Below are positions 49,232-59,351 of a DNA stretch of 63,610 bases, in pieces. The DNA comes from Limosilactobacillus reuteri (GTDB taxonomy: Bacteria; Bacillota; Bacilli; Lactobacillales; Lactobacillaceae). Under the pieces are notes generated by a model that was given only the letters and a program-made list of their open reading frames with translations, was not told where the DNA came from and did no database searches. A program made the position numbers and the translations under genes. The DNA lies in NCBI RefSeq assembly GCF_020784725.1, contig NZ_JAJGTZ010000041.1, positions 1 to 63,610 on the forward strand, written 5' to 3'. The stretch's first letter is position 1. Each line of letters opens with the position of its first letter.

Positions 49232-49789
49232 TTGGATTTAAAGGTTTTTGACGGTCAGGACAAATCAGAACTTTCAATGATTGAAGTCGCACACGCTATT
49301 TTAGCTCACCATGGAGAAGCAATGGCGTTTGTTGATTTGACCAACGAGGTTCAGCAATATCTGGGTAAGAGCGATGAGGAAATTCGTGAACGTCTTGCAC
49401 AGTTCTATACTGACTTAAATGTTGATGGCAGTTTTATTTCCCTTGGTGACAACACCTGGGGTCTGCGTGCTTGGTACCCATTCGAATCTATCGATGAAGC
49501 CACAGTTGGTGAAAATGAAGAAGATGAAGAGGATGATCGTCCAAAGAAGAAGCGGCGTAAAGTCAATGCCTTCCTCGCAGACACCGATGACGATGACGAT
49601 GTAATTGACTATGACAATGATGATCCTGAAGATGAGGATCTTGATACTGACGATGATACCGATTCTGAAGATGATTATGATGACGACACTGATGATTTCA
49701 GTGACGACGATGATGATCTTGATGATGGTATTGAAGGCCAGTTATCAGAATTACATGATGAAGAAGATGAAGACGAGGATGACGAATAA
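49232..49789 (+). CDS. rpoE: RNA polymerase delta subunit
   Basis: About 185 aa. The N-terminal HARE-HTH domain has [14 protein letters not shown] and WGLRAWYP. A basic patch (PKKKRRK) leads into about 75 residues that are nearly all Asp and Glu, as in delta subunits, where the acidic tail displaces nucleic acids from RNA polymerase. TTG 49232 is the likelier start; ATG 49220 abuts the GAAGGG ribosome site. DUF1934 upstream and pyrG downstream match conserved order. Confidence 0.93.
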   Translation: MDLKVFDGQDKSELSMIEVAHAILAHHGEAMAFVDLTNEVQQYLGKSDEEIRERLAQFYTDLNVDGSFISLGDNTWGLRAWYPFESIDEATVGENEEDEEDDRPKKKRRKVNAFLADTDDDDDVIDYDNDDPEDEDLDTDDDTDSEDDYDDDTDDFSDDDDDLDDGIEGQLSELHDEEDEDEDDE

Positions 49790-49804
49790 TTTTCAATTTT
49801 GTGC

Positions 49805-49833
49805 TTGACTATTATTTATTGACCCTGTATTAT
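49805..49833 (+). promoter_or_regulatory. pyrG promoter
   Basis: TTGACT (49805-49810), 17-bp spacer, TATTAT (49828-49833), with the predicted start on GGGC at 49841. Confidence 0.8.
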
Positions 49834-49840
49834 CTTTCTT

Positions 49841-49925
49841 GGGCGCCTGTAAAGACAGGCCAATAAGTTCGTAGATAAATAAGCTCCCTGTTTCAGTGTT
49901 TTATTTGAAATAGGGAGTTTTTTCT
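49841..49925 (+). promoter_or_regulatory. CTP-sensing pyrG attenuator
   Basis: The predicted transcript starts GGGC. Downstream a terminator (GCTCCCTGTTTC pairing with GAAATAGGGAG, then TTTTTT, 49883-49925) has a C/U-rich 5' arm. In B. subtilis and other Firmicutes, low CTP causes repeated G addition after GGG; the poly-G 5' end pairs with this arm and prevents termination. All sequence parts of that mechanism are here. Confidence 0.85.
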
Positions 49926-49958
49926 ATTATCACACCCGCAAATATAAAAAAGGAGTAG

Positions 49959-51569
<1,611 letters not shown>

Positions 51570-51596
51570 AAATTTAAAGTGTATAATATAATTAAT

Positions 51597-51636
51597 ACAA
51601 GGGATGGGGGCAAGAATGTCACTTCTCTTGTTTTTT
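51597..51636 (+). terminator. Terminator after pyrG
   Basis: ACAAGGGA pairs with TCTCTTGT (one G-U pair), followed by TTTTTT. The rest of 51637-51837 is AT-rich and should hold the murA promoter; TTGACT near 51757 is a candidate -35. Confidence 0.6.
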
Positions 51637-51837
51637 GTTTAGTAGAATTGTTAAATTTTAAGTTAAATATGCTAATTTTTGGCCTGACCTTATGATTTTT
51701 TTTAAGATTGTTTATAAAAGGTTGTAATTCTCTTGATATTTCATTATCATTACAGTTGACTGTTTTGTAACTGAAATAATCATTAACTTAGCTTAAATGA
51801 AAAACAGACTAAAATTTTTAAGTGAGGAAACGCAGAA

Positions 51838-53115
51838 ATGAAGAAAATGATCATTCAAGGAGGAAACCGTCTTTCTGGTGAAGTCACGATCGGTGGTGCC
51901 AAAAATAGTACAGTGGCATTAATTCCAGCTGCTATTCTTGCAGATACCCCTGTAGAGTTTGACACGGTTCCAGATATCTTGGATGTTCACAATCTGATGA
52001 TTATTTTGGAGTCAATGAATGTAAAGTCCGAGTTTAGTCACGGAGTTTTAGATATTGATCCAACACAAATCGTAGAAGCTGAACTTCCAAGCAAGGCAAT
52101 TAAAAGTCTTCGGGCTTCCTATTACTTTATGGGTGCATTATTAGGTCGTTTCCATCGCGCGACATTAACATTTCCGGGAGGCGATAATATCGGCCCCCGC
52201 CCAATTGACCAACACTTAAAAGCATTTAAAGCACTTGGAGCAACCGTTAGCGAAGAAAAGGGTACTGTTCATTTAGATGCGCCGAATGGCTTACATGGGT
52301 CTCGGATTTTTTTAGATATGGTATCAGTTGGTGCAACAATTAATGCTACCTTAGCAGCTGTTCGCGCTGAAGGAACAACAACTATTGAAAATGCAGCTCG
52401 TGAGCCGGAAATTATTGATTTAGCAACATTCTTAAATAATATGGGCGCTAAAATTCGGGGTGCTGGAACCGATACTATCCGTATCACTGGAGTAAAGACA
52501 CTTCAGTCAATGAATACTCATACAATTATTGCTGATCGAATTGAAGCTGGAACATATCTATCATTAGCAGCAGCGCTTGGTGATGGTGTTATGATCCATA
52601 ATGTTATTCCTGAACACTTAGAATCATTTACCAGTAAAATGATTGAAATGGGTGTTGATCTTCAAATCGATAGTGATAAGATTTATGTGCCAAAGTCCAG
52701 TCATTTACATCCGGTTACTGTTAAGACGATGCCATTTCCTGGTTTTGCTACTGATTTACAACAACCGCTTACTCCATTGATGTCACTTGCTGATGGCGAT
52801 AGTACGATTGTTGATACTATTTATCCAAAGCGTGTAAAGCATATTTCCCAATTACAAAAAATGGGGATGAAGATTGAAGCGCATGATGGAATGATCGTCG
52901 TTAAACATACAGAAAAGCTTCATGGCGCGGAAGTCTCTGCAGGTGAGATTCGTGCCGGAGCAGCTTTAACCATTGCTGGATTAATGGCAGATGGACAGAC
53001 TGTAATTAATAATGCCGGAAATATTTTACGGGGTTACGATCGAATTGTCTGGAAGCTTAATCGCCTTCATGCCAATGTTTCTATTGAGGACGATTCTTCA
53101 GTAAAAATTGGTTAG
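51838..53115 (+). CDS. murA: UDP-N-acetylglucosamine 1-carboxyvinyltransferase with Asp at the fosfomycin site
   Basis: A 425-aa EPSP-synthase-fold enzyme for the first committed step of peptidoglycan synthesis. GGAKNSTVALIP near the N-terminus has the catalytic Lys/Asn. The loop that normally reads PGGC reads PGGDNIGPRPID, with GAT at 52183-52185 (Asp116, equivalent to E. coli Cys115). The same Cys-to-Asp change makes MurA of Mycobacterium and Chlamydia insensitive to fosfomycin while keeping activity. Position after pyrG matches the second copy (MurZ/MurA2) of Firmicutes. Ribosome site GTGAGGAAA. Confidence 0.94.
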   Translation: MKKMIIQGGNRLSGEVTIGGAKNSTVALIPAAILADTPVEFDTVPDILDVHNLMIILESMNVKSEFSHGVLDIDPTQIVEAELPSKAIKSLRASYYFMGALLGRFHRATLTFPGGDNIGPRPIDQHLKAFKALGATVSEEKGTVHLDAPNGLHGSRIFLDMVSVGATINATLAAVRAEGTTTIENAAREPEIIDLATFLNNMGAKIRGAGTDTIRITGVKTLQSMNTHTIIADRIEAGTYLSLAAALGDGVMIHNVIPEHLESFTSKMIEMGVDLQIDSDKIYVPKSSHLHPVTVKTMPFPGFATDLQQPLTPLMSLADGDSTIVDTIYPKRVKHISQLQKMGMKIEAHDGMIVVKHTEKLHGAEVSAGEIRAGAALTIAGLMADGQTVINNAGNILRGYDRIVWKLNRLHANVSIEDDSSVKIG

Positions 53116-53207
53116 AAGTTGCGTACTTCTTTAAATCGTGGTATCCTGTTAAAGTTGATTATCTATGTTTCAGGCAATGATTCATGGCAAAAGGAGCGTA
53201 ATAAATT

Positions 53208-53453
53208 ATGAAACAAGGAATTCATCCAGATTATCATCCAGTAGTTTTTGAAGATTCATCTACTGGTTACAAGTTTCTCTCTGGCTCAACAGCCACTTCA
53301 AGTGAAACTGTTAAGTGGGAAGACGGTAATGAATACCCATTAATTCGGGTTGAAGTTACTTCAGATTCACACCCATTCTACACTGGTAAGCAAAAGTTTA
53401 CTCAAGCCGACGGTGCTGTCGACAAGTTCAACAAGAAGTACGGTCTCAAGTAA
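53208..53453 (+). CDS. rpmE2: 50S ribosomal protein L31 type B
   Basis: An 81-aa L31 without the zinc-binding cysteines of type A, so it is the zinc-free paralogue. [17 protein letters not shown] and [20 protein letters not shown] are characteristic. AAAAGGAG lies before the ATG. TTGCGT and TATCCT (17-bp spacing, 53118-53146) may form its promoter. No convincing full Zur box is present. Confidence 0.95.
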   Translation: MKQGIHPDYHPVVFEDSSTGYKFLSGSTATSSETVKWEDGNEYPLIRVEVTSDSHPFYTGKQKFTQADGAVDKFNKKYGLK

Positions 53454-53471
53454 TCGAACTTCTGATTATTC

Positions 53472-53510
53472 AAAAAAGCCGGGAAAAGCGAAAGTTTTCC
53501 CGGCTTTTTT
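53472..53510 (+). terminator. Terminator after rpmE2
   Basis: AAAAAAGCCGGGAAAA pairs perfectly with TTTTCCCGGCTTTTTT. Confidence 0.93.
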
Positions 53511-53610
53511 GAATTAAGTCTAATAAATAATTATTAACGCTATTTTGTGTCTTTAAGTATTGATCTTTCTCTGCGTATAATATTGATAATTGAGAAAGCG
53601 GGGGCTACCT

Positions 53611-54927
53611 ATGCATGAAAAAATAATTAATCGAATAATTGCTCTGCATCGTTATTCTTTTGTTAGGATAACCCGGCAGACATTAATTATGATTTTTCCC
53701 ATTGTTTTTATTGGAACGATGGCAAAAATGATTTTGAAAACTATTTTTAAACCAGATGGATTTATTTATAATATTGCTTTTCTTGATGTAATACCACAGA
53801 ACGTGTTGCGGATTATTCAATTTATATTAACTAGCATTAGTCAATTAACCTTAGGGATCCTGGGAATCTATACTGTCTATCTGGCAGCAAAATTTACTGC
53901 AAAAAGGTATCGGCGGGACGGTAAATTTGCCGGAATAACTGCTATTTTGACCCTTTTATTAATGTCGAATCGTTATGGTAAATCATCCCTGCATTTCTCA
54001 TTCAGCTTTTATCAGCGCCTCCTTAGTGGTAACAGTTTGCTAATCGTTTTAATCCTTGGTTATGGGATCGGCCAACTTTATCGGTGGTTAACCCCGCCAA
54101 AAGATGGCGATAATACCAATGCGCTACCCTTATTACAAGAGCGGTCATTTAGTTCCCTACTCCCAATGACAATTAGTCTTATTTTTGGAGTGGCGATTGC
54201 GCTTTTCTTAAATTCCAACACAATTTATCATGTTTGGTCAACAAGTTACTCTACTTTAGTTACGACTGCCCAAGAACATCGGCAATTATGGCTGACGTTA
54301 TTAGCTACGATGGGGTTAACAATATTTGATTGGTTAGGATTAGGTGTTCCGTACACTTCAATGGCGTTAACATCTGGCGATTCATTTACGACTAACTTGA
54401 ACTATGCGCTCGCTCATGGAACCCCGTGGAATGTGCCATATGAGTTTTTAGGAAGTTCGCTTTATAATTCATTTGCTAATTTTGGGGGTGACGGCCTGAT
54501 CCTTGCTTTGATAGTTGCCATTCTGTTAACCTCTAATGGCTCCTATATGCATCGGGTTGCACGGTGGACGGCCTTACCAACATTATTTAATTTTAATTAT
54601 GCAACAATGATTGGCTTACCAGTTGTATTTAATCCATTATTTCTGATCCCATTTGTCTTCTTACCGATTGTAAATATTCTTCTCGCCAGTTTAGCGATTA
54701 CGATTCACTTAATACCCTCAACGCCTTACCCGGTTTTACAGGGGACACCTGGCCCGCTTATTAGTTTTTTGGGGACAAATGGTAATTGGGGAATTTTGAT
54801 TTTTACCTTGGGATTGCTTTTAATTGATATTGCTGCTTATATTCCCTTTGTAAAAATGGCCTTAGTCGTTGAAAATCGCTTAACATTAGCAGAACAGGAC
54901 GTGATCAGTCATGAAAAAAATGACTAA
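53611..54927 (+). CDS. Orphan PTS EIIC-type membrane protein (cellobiose/lactose family)
   Basis: A 438-aa polytopic protein resembling the EIIC domain of Lac/Cel-type phosphotransferase permeases. It has about ten helices and a repeat hairpin with GTPWNVPYEFLGSSLYNSFA. No EIIA or EIIB gene or domain is nearby, so it must borrow partners or work without phosphorylation. ATG 53611 lies 6 nt after GCGGGGG. It overlaps the hydrolase gene by 17 nt. Confidence 0.78.
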   Translation: MHEKIINRIIALHRYSFVRITRQTLIMIFPIVFIGTMAKMILKTIFKPDGFIYNIAFLDVIPQNVLRIIQFILTSISQLTLGILGIYTVYLAAKFTAKRYRRDGKFAGITAILTLLLMSNRYGKSSLHFSFSFYQRLLSGNSLLIVLILGYGIGQLYRWLTPPKDGDNTNALPLLQERSFSSLLPMTISLIFGVAIALFLNSNTIYHVWSTSYSTLVTTAQEHRQLWLTLLATMGLTIFDWLGLGVPYTSMALTSGDSFTTNLNYALAHGTPWNVPYEFLGSSLYNSFANFGGDGLILALIVAILLTSNGSYMHRVARWTALPTLFNFNYATMIGLPVVFNPLFLIPFVFLPIVNILLASLAITIHLIPSTPYPVLQGTPGPLISFLGTNGNWGILIFTLGLLLIDIAAYIPFVKMALVVENRLTLAEQDVISHEKND

Positions 54928-55801
54928 ACCAATTCTTCACACTCGTTTGGTATTGATTGGCCTAATATTGATCTTAGTTCTCATGGCAATCCCAGCATAT
55001 TTTTGGATGAAAGATACAAACAAATATTTAGCTGCCCAACATAATTCTAGAATGTCGCCGATAATTATGGTTCCTGGAAGCTCAGCAACACAAAACCGCT
55101 TTAATCCGCTTATTCGTAAACTTAACGAAGATAGCCCTAAAAAACATAGTGTGTTGCGATTAGAAGTAATGAACAGCGGTAAAATTGTTTCGCAAGGATG
55201 GATAAATCGAGGCGATAATGAGCCGATTATCGTGATTGGCTTTGAGAATAATCGTGATGGTTATCAAAATATAAAGAAACAAGCACAAATGGTTAATCAG
55301 GCTTTTGAAAGATTGACGGAAGAGTATAGCTTTAATAACTTTAAGGCGTTTGGCCATTCTAATGGGGGGCTAGTATGGACTTATTGGTTGGAACATTACT
55401 ACTCTGAATATAAAGATACGATTACAATTAAAAGGCTAATGACACTGGGAACTCCATACAACTTTGCGGAATCTTCTGTTAGCCATCCGACGCAAATGTT
55501 TTCTGATTTTGTAAAGTATCGGAGTCGGATTCCTAAAAACTTATTAGTTTATTCGGTTGCGGGGACAGAAACTTATACATCAGATGGTCTTGTTCCAGAA
55601 GGAAGTGTCGATGCCGGGAAGTACATTTACCAAAAACAAGTCGCCCATTATACGAGTATGACGGTCACGGGAAAAGATGCTCAACACTCTAATTTGCCAC
55701 AAAATAAACAGATTGTACGGTTAATTGAAGAGTATCTGCTTGATCCAGATGACAACGGTAATCCTAATTCGCAAAATAAGCAGGGGGCTACTCAAAATTA
55801 A
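54911..55801 (+). CDS. Membrane-anchored DUF915 alpha/beta hydrolase
   Basis: A 296-aa hydrolase. One N-terminal membrane helix (about 12-33) places the domain outside the cell. IIMVPGSSAT supplies the oxyanion region, GHSNGG the nucleophile Ser150, and KDAQHSNLPQN the catalytic His259. DUF915 proteins of lactobacilli are esterase-like with unknown substrates. Coupled to the orphan EIIC and followed after about 50 nt by a sortase. Confidence 0.85.
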   Translation: MKKMTKPILHTRLVLIGLILILVLMAIPAYFWMKDTNKYLAAQHNSRMSPIIMVPGSSATQNRFNPLIRKLNEDSPKKHSVLRLEVMNSGKIVSQGWINRGDNEPIIVIGFENNRDGYQNIKKQAQMVNQAFERLTEEYSFNNFKAFGHSNGGLVWTYWLEHYYSEYKDTITIKRLMTLGTPYNFAESSVSHPTQMFSDFVKYRSRIPKNLLVYSVAGTETYTSDGLVPEGSVDAGKYIYQKQVAHYTSMTVTGKDAQHSNLPQNKQIVRLIEEYLLDPDDNGNPNSQNKQGATQN

Positions 55802-55850
55802 TTAAGCAGGTTATACTAAGTTCATAATAAAAAGTAAGGAGTTCAATATC

Positions 55851-56555
55851 GTGAAAAAAGATAAAAAGCGATCATTTGAATGGTTACGGTGGACAGCGGT
55901 TGTTGTACTGTTATTGATTTCAGTTGTCTTAATTTTTAACCAACAGATTAAGTCTTACTTAGTAGGTAGTTATAGGCCTGAGATTACCCGACAGACAGTT
56001 CAAAGCAACCAAAAGAAAAAAGCGACCTATGATTTTCAAAGTGTCAAAGATCTTAACTTGCAAACAGCTGCAAAGGCACGCGCAAATAAACAATCGATTA
56101 ATACTATCGGAGCAATTACGGTTCCAGCTATTAACATGACGATTCCAATTGCTAATGGGGTTGATAATACAACCCTCGCGTTAGCAGCGGGAACTCTTCG
56201 TCCAGATATGAAAATGGGAGAAGGCAACTATGCGTTAGCTGGTCATAATATGGCCCATGGAAGTAAAATCCTATTTTCTCCATTGTACTATCATGCCAAA
56301 GTGGGGCAGATGATTTATATCACCAACATGGATCGCGTTTATGAATATAAGATTTATCAACGTGAATTCATTGCGGCGACCCGGGTTGATGTGGTAGACA
56401 ATACGCCGGAAAAGATTATTACTTTGATTACTTGTGATGCTACCGGGGCTAATCGGTTGATGATCCGCGGTAAATTTGTTAAATCAGAACCATTTACGCA
56501 GGCACCACAAAATGTGCAAAAGAATTTTAGCGAGAAATATACAACAGGTCGTTAA
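55851..56555 (+). CDS. srtA: Class A sortase
   Basis: A 234-aa transpeptidase that attaches LPxTG proteins to peptidoglycan. The N-terminal membrane anchor is at 13-29. Catalytic residues are His132 (LAGHNM), Cys195 (TLITC) and Arg202 (ANRLMIRGKF), the expected class A triad. It starts with GTG after AAGGAG. No LPxTG substrate gene occurs in the window. A repeat copy begins 1 nt after the stop. Confidence 0.93.
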   Translation: MKKDKKRSFEWLRWTAVVVLLLISVVLIFNQQIKSYLVGSYRPEITRQTVQSNQKKKATYDFQSVKDLNLQTAAKARANKQSINTIGAITVPAINMTIPIANGVDNTTLALAAGTLRPDMKMGEGNYALAGHNMAHGSKILFSPLYYHAKVGQMIYITNMDRVYEYKIYQREFIAATRVDVVDNTPEKIITLITCDATGANRLMIRGKFVKSEPFTQAPQNVQKNFSEKYTTGR

Positions 56556-56556
56556 A

Positions 56557-56681
56557 GGGAGCGAGACAGAAGTCACTTGTGACTTCATTTTTCGACGCGA
56601 AGCTAGCCTCTGGGAGCCCCCGCAAGCAACAATAGGCCTCCAATGTTCGGTTTTTGAGCCGGACGTTGGAGGCCATTGTTG
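56557..56681 (+). repeat. Structured 3'-UTR repeat, copy C
   Basis: Full copy. It has GGGAGCGAGACAG, the GAAGTCAC/GTGACTTC hairpin, the conserved linker with GGGAGCCCCC, and a long terminal stem CAACAAT-GGCCTCCAATGTTCGG/CCGGACGTTGGAGGCC-ATTGTTG. Compared with copies A and D, one stem pair is changed on both sides (T-A to C-G), so pairing is preserved. A T-rich stretch follows. Confidence 0.9.
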
Positions 56682-56836
56682 TACTGCGTATTTGCTTTTT
56701 ATGAAAGTAACTTAACTTATAGCAAAGTCCTTTTTTTATTTGCAAATTTTTAGCGATATTTGTAATCCATTCCAAATTAAGAAAAACACAATGACGATAA
56801 AAAATAGCCAAATTAAAATAAATTTTAAGTAAACAG

Positions 56837-56878
56837 ATGAGCGAACGGACAGGAATGCCACCGTTTGCTCATTTTTTT
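56837..56878 (+). terminator. Terminator upstream of ppsA
   Basis: ATGAGCGAACGG pairs with CCGTTTGCTCAT, followed by TTTTTTT. The stretch 56682-56836 holds no gene I can support. Confidence 0.85.
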
Positions 56879-56894
56879 GCTGTAAATAAATTTC

Positions 56895-56923
56895 TTGACT
56901 CTTTTTCAGGAACCACCTAAGAA
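56895..56923 (+). promoter_or_regulatory. Candidate ppsA promoter
   Basis: TTGACT (56895-56900), 17 bp, then TAAGAA (56918-56923), 30 bp before ppsA. The -10 is weak. Confidence 0.4.
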
Positions 56924-56954
56924 AGAGATACATTAAATTTAAGGAGATGCAGTA

Positions 56955-59336
56955 ATGGAAAAACGCGAACAACAGAATGTTTTATGGTTTGATGAATTGC
57001 ATCGCTCTGACGTTAATCTTGTTGGTGGGAAGTCCTCTTCCTTAGGTGAAATGACTTCCGCAATGAAAATTCCAGTTCCATATGGATTTGCAACGACAAC
57101 GCACGCTTATCGGCAATTTATGGCAGAAACAGGATTAAATGGTCAAATTAATAAATTATTAGCTGAAATTAATGACTATGAAAATGCTGATGAACTTCAT
57201 CGGGTTTGCTCACATATTCGGCAGATGATTGTCGAAGCACCGATGCCAAGTGAGATCGCTATGACAATCAAAAAAGCTTATGCAGCTTTATCAGAAAAAA
57301 TGGGTGAAACTGAACCATTTGTAGCAATTAGGTCAAGTGCTACTGCTGAAGATTTACCGAATGCCTCATTTGCAGGGCAACAAGAATCGTATTTAAACGT
57401 GCGTGGTGCTGAAATGGTATTAGCAAAGGTTCAAGAATGTTATGCGTCTTTGTTTACCGATCGGGCAACATATTACCGGCATAAGCAGCATTTTCCTCAT
57501 GAAAAAGTGGCTTTATCGGCGGCTATTCAGATGATGGTTTTCTCAAAAGCTTCCGGGGTTATGTTTTCAGTCAACGTGGCGAACGGAAATGATGCCCAAA
57601 TTGTTATTGATACGATTTGGGGATTAGGTGAATACATTGTTTTAGGAAAAGTAACACCAGATCATTTTGTAATTAATAAAAATAACCTTCAAGTAGTAGA
57701 ACGTTCGGTAGTTCCGAAGGCAATTGAATTGTGTCAAACCCCTGGTGGCGGAGTGCATGAAGAACCGGTGCCAGCAGACCGGGCAATTCGGCCAGCACTA
57801 ACTGAAGACCAAATTCATGAATTAGCAGGATACGCAAAGGAAATTGAAAAGCACTATGGGTGTTACATGGACATGGAGTTTGCGTTAGACGCACGAACAG
57901 ATCGGTTATGGCTAGTGCAAGCTCGTCCAGAAACAGTTTGGTCGAATAAAAATAATAAGCAAGCAACAAAGGAGTCCACTGTCGCAATGAATAAAACTAA
58001 AAAAATTTTGGTCAAAGGCTTACCAGCAAGTCCCGGCGTTTCAACTGGAAAGGTTCACGTAATTGCAGATCCTAAAGATATTGATGAATTTGAAGAAGGA
58101 GAAATATTAGTAACGTTGATGACTTCTCCTGATTGGGTACCGGCAATGAAAAAAGCAGCAGCAATCATCACTGATAATGGTGGAATGACCTGCCATGCCG
58201 CAATTGTTTCTCGTGAAATGCAGATCCCTTGTATCGTTGGAACTAAGAGCTGTGGGCAAGCAGTTACTGAAATGCTGCAAGATGGTGAACAAGTAACTGT
58301 TGATGCTAAAAATGGAGTTGTTTATCAAGGCGACCTCGCCGAGCAATTTAATAGTGAAAAAGAGACAACAGAGCGTGGCTATGTAGAATATTACGCGCCG
58401 ACCGCAACCAGAGTCATGATGAATTTAGGCGATCCAGAACTAGCAGATAAATATGCTGAACTGCCTGTTGATGGTATTGGTTTAATGCGAGAAGAGTTTC
58501 TTTGGACGACTTATATTCATGACCATCCTCTTTACTTAATTGAAACGGGTCATCCCGAAAAAGTTGTTGATATGTTAGCAGATGGGATTGCTAAAGTGGC
58601 CCGGGCGATTGCTCCGCGGCCGATGGTTTTACGTTTTTCTGATTTTAAGTCTGGTGAATACCGTAATTTAACGGGCGGCGATCAATATGAGCCACGTGAA
58701 CCTGCCGACTTATTGGGATGGCGTGGCGCTTCTCGGTACTATGATCCCAAATATATCGAAGCTTTTAAGCTAGAACTTGCGGCGGTAAAAAAGGTGCGTC
58801 AAGAATTTCGCTTAAAGAACCTCAACGTAATGATTCCGTTTGTTCGCACCGTTGCTGAAGCTGATAAAGTAACAAAATTAATGGCAGCGGCCGGTTTACA
58901 CCGTGGGCCTGATTTTAAGGTTTACATGATGGCTGAGATTCCAAGTAATATCATCTTGGCGGATCAGTTTAATAAGTATGTTGATGGCTATTCGATTGGG
59001 TCCAATGATTTAGCAATGCTTATTTTAGGTTGTGATCGGAACAATGATACAGTGGCCCACCTCTTTGATGAACGCAATCTTGCGGTAAAACGTGCGATTA
59101 GTCACCTTATTAAGACTGCTCACCAAGATAACAAGACAGTTTCAATATGTGGGCAAGCGCCATCTGAATATCCTGAATTAGCATCTTTCTTAATTCAACA
59201 AGGAATTGATTATATTTCAGTTAATCCAGATATGGTTAAAGAAACAAAACAGAATGTAGCAAGGATTGAACAGCGCATAATCCTAGATAACGCGACTGGC
59301 AAAGGACGACAATCTGTGAAAAATTATGCATGGTAG
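56955..59336 (+). CDS. ppsA: Phosphoenolpyruvate synthase
   Basis: A 793-aa enzyme converting pyruvate plus ATP to PEP, AMP and phosphate. Domain order is ATP-grasp PPDK_N (VGGKSSSLGEM near residue 22, RSSATAEDLP near 126), the swivelling phospho-His domain with GGMTCHAA (His414), and the C-terminal PEP/pyruvate barrel (SIGSNDLAML, SICGQAPSE). AAGGAGA precedes the ATG. First gene of the five-gene cassette between two direct repeat copies. Confidence 0.94.
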   Translation: MEKREQQNVLWFDELHRSDVNLVGGKSSSLGEMTSAMKIPVPYGFATTTHAYRQFMAETGLNGQINKLLAEINDYENADELHRVCSHIRQMIVEAPMPSEIAMTIKKAYAALSEKMGETEPFVAIRSSATAEDLPNASFAGQQESYLNVRGAEMVLAKVQECYASLFTDRATYYRHKQHFPHEKVALSAAIQMMVFSKASGVMFSVNVANGNDAQIVIDTIWGLGEYIVLGKVTPDHFVINKNNLQVVERSVVPKAIELCQTPGGGVHEEPVPADRAIRPALTEDQIHELAGYAKEIEKHYGCYMDMEFALDARTDRLWLVQARPETVWSNKNNKQATKESTVAMNKTKKILVKGLPASPGVSTGKVHVIADPKDIDEFEEGEILVTLMTSPDWVPAMKKAAAIITDNGGMTCHAAIVSREMQIPCIVGTKSCGQAVTEMLQDGEQVTVDAKNGVVYQGDLAEQFNSEKETTERGYVEYYAPTATRVMMNLGDPELADKYAELPVDGIGLMREEFLWTTYIHDHPLYLIETGHPEKVVDMLADGIAKVARAIAPRPMVLRFSDFKSGEYRNLTGGDQYEPREPADLLGWRGASRYYDPKYIEAFKLELAAVKKVRQEFRLKNLNVMIPFVRTVAEADKVTKLMAAAGLHRGPDFKVYMMAEIPSNIILADQFNKYVDGYSIGSNDLAMLILGCDRNNDTVAHLFDERNLAVKRAISHLIKTAHQDNKTVSICGQAPSEYPELASFLIQQGIDYISVNPDMVKETKQNVARIEQRIILDNATGKGRQSVKNYAW

Positions 59337-59351
59337 AAAGGATTGAATAAA

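Noticed and set aside
49605-49808. Met-rich open frame within the rpoE tail
   Set aside because: It is only the alternative reading of the GAT/GAA-rich acidic tail; the delta subunit frame is clear.
53116-53207. Zur box before rpmE2
   Set aside because: Only a half-site resembling TAAATCG is present; the second half is missing.
56736-56858. Hydrophobic frame on the minus strand (ending GLQISLKICK) as a small toxin
   Set aside because: It has only a GTG start with no ribosome site, the sequence overlaps a plus-strand terminator, and no masking repeat or second terminator is present.
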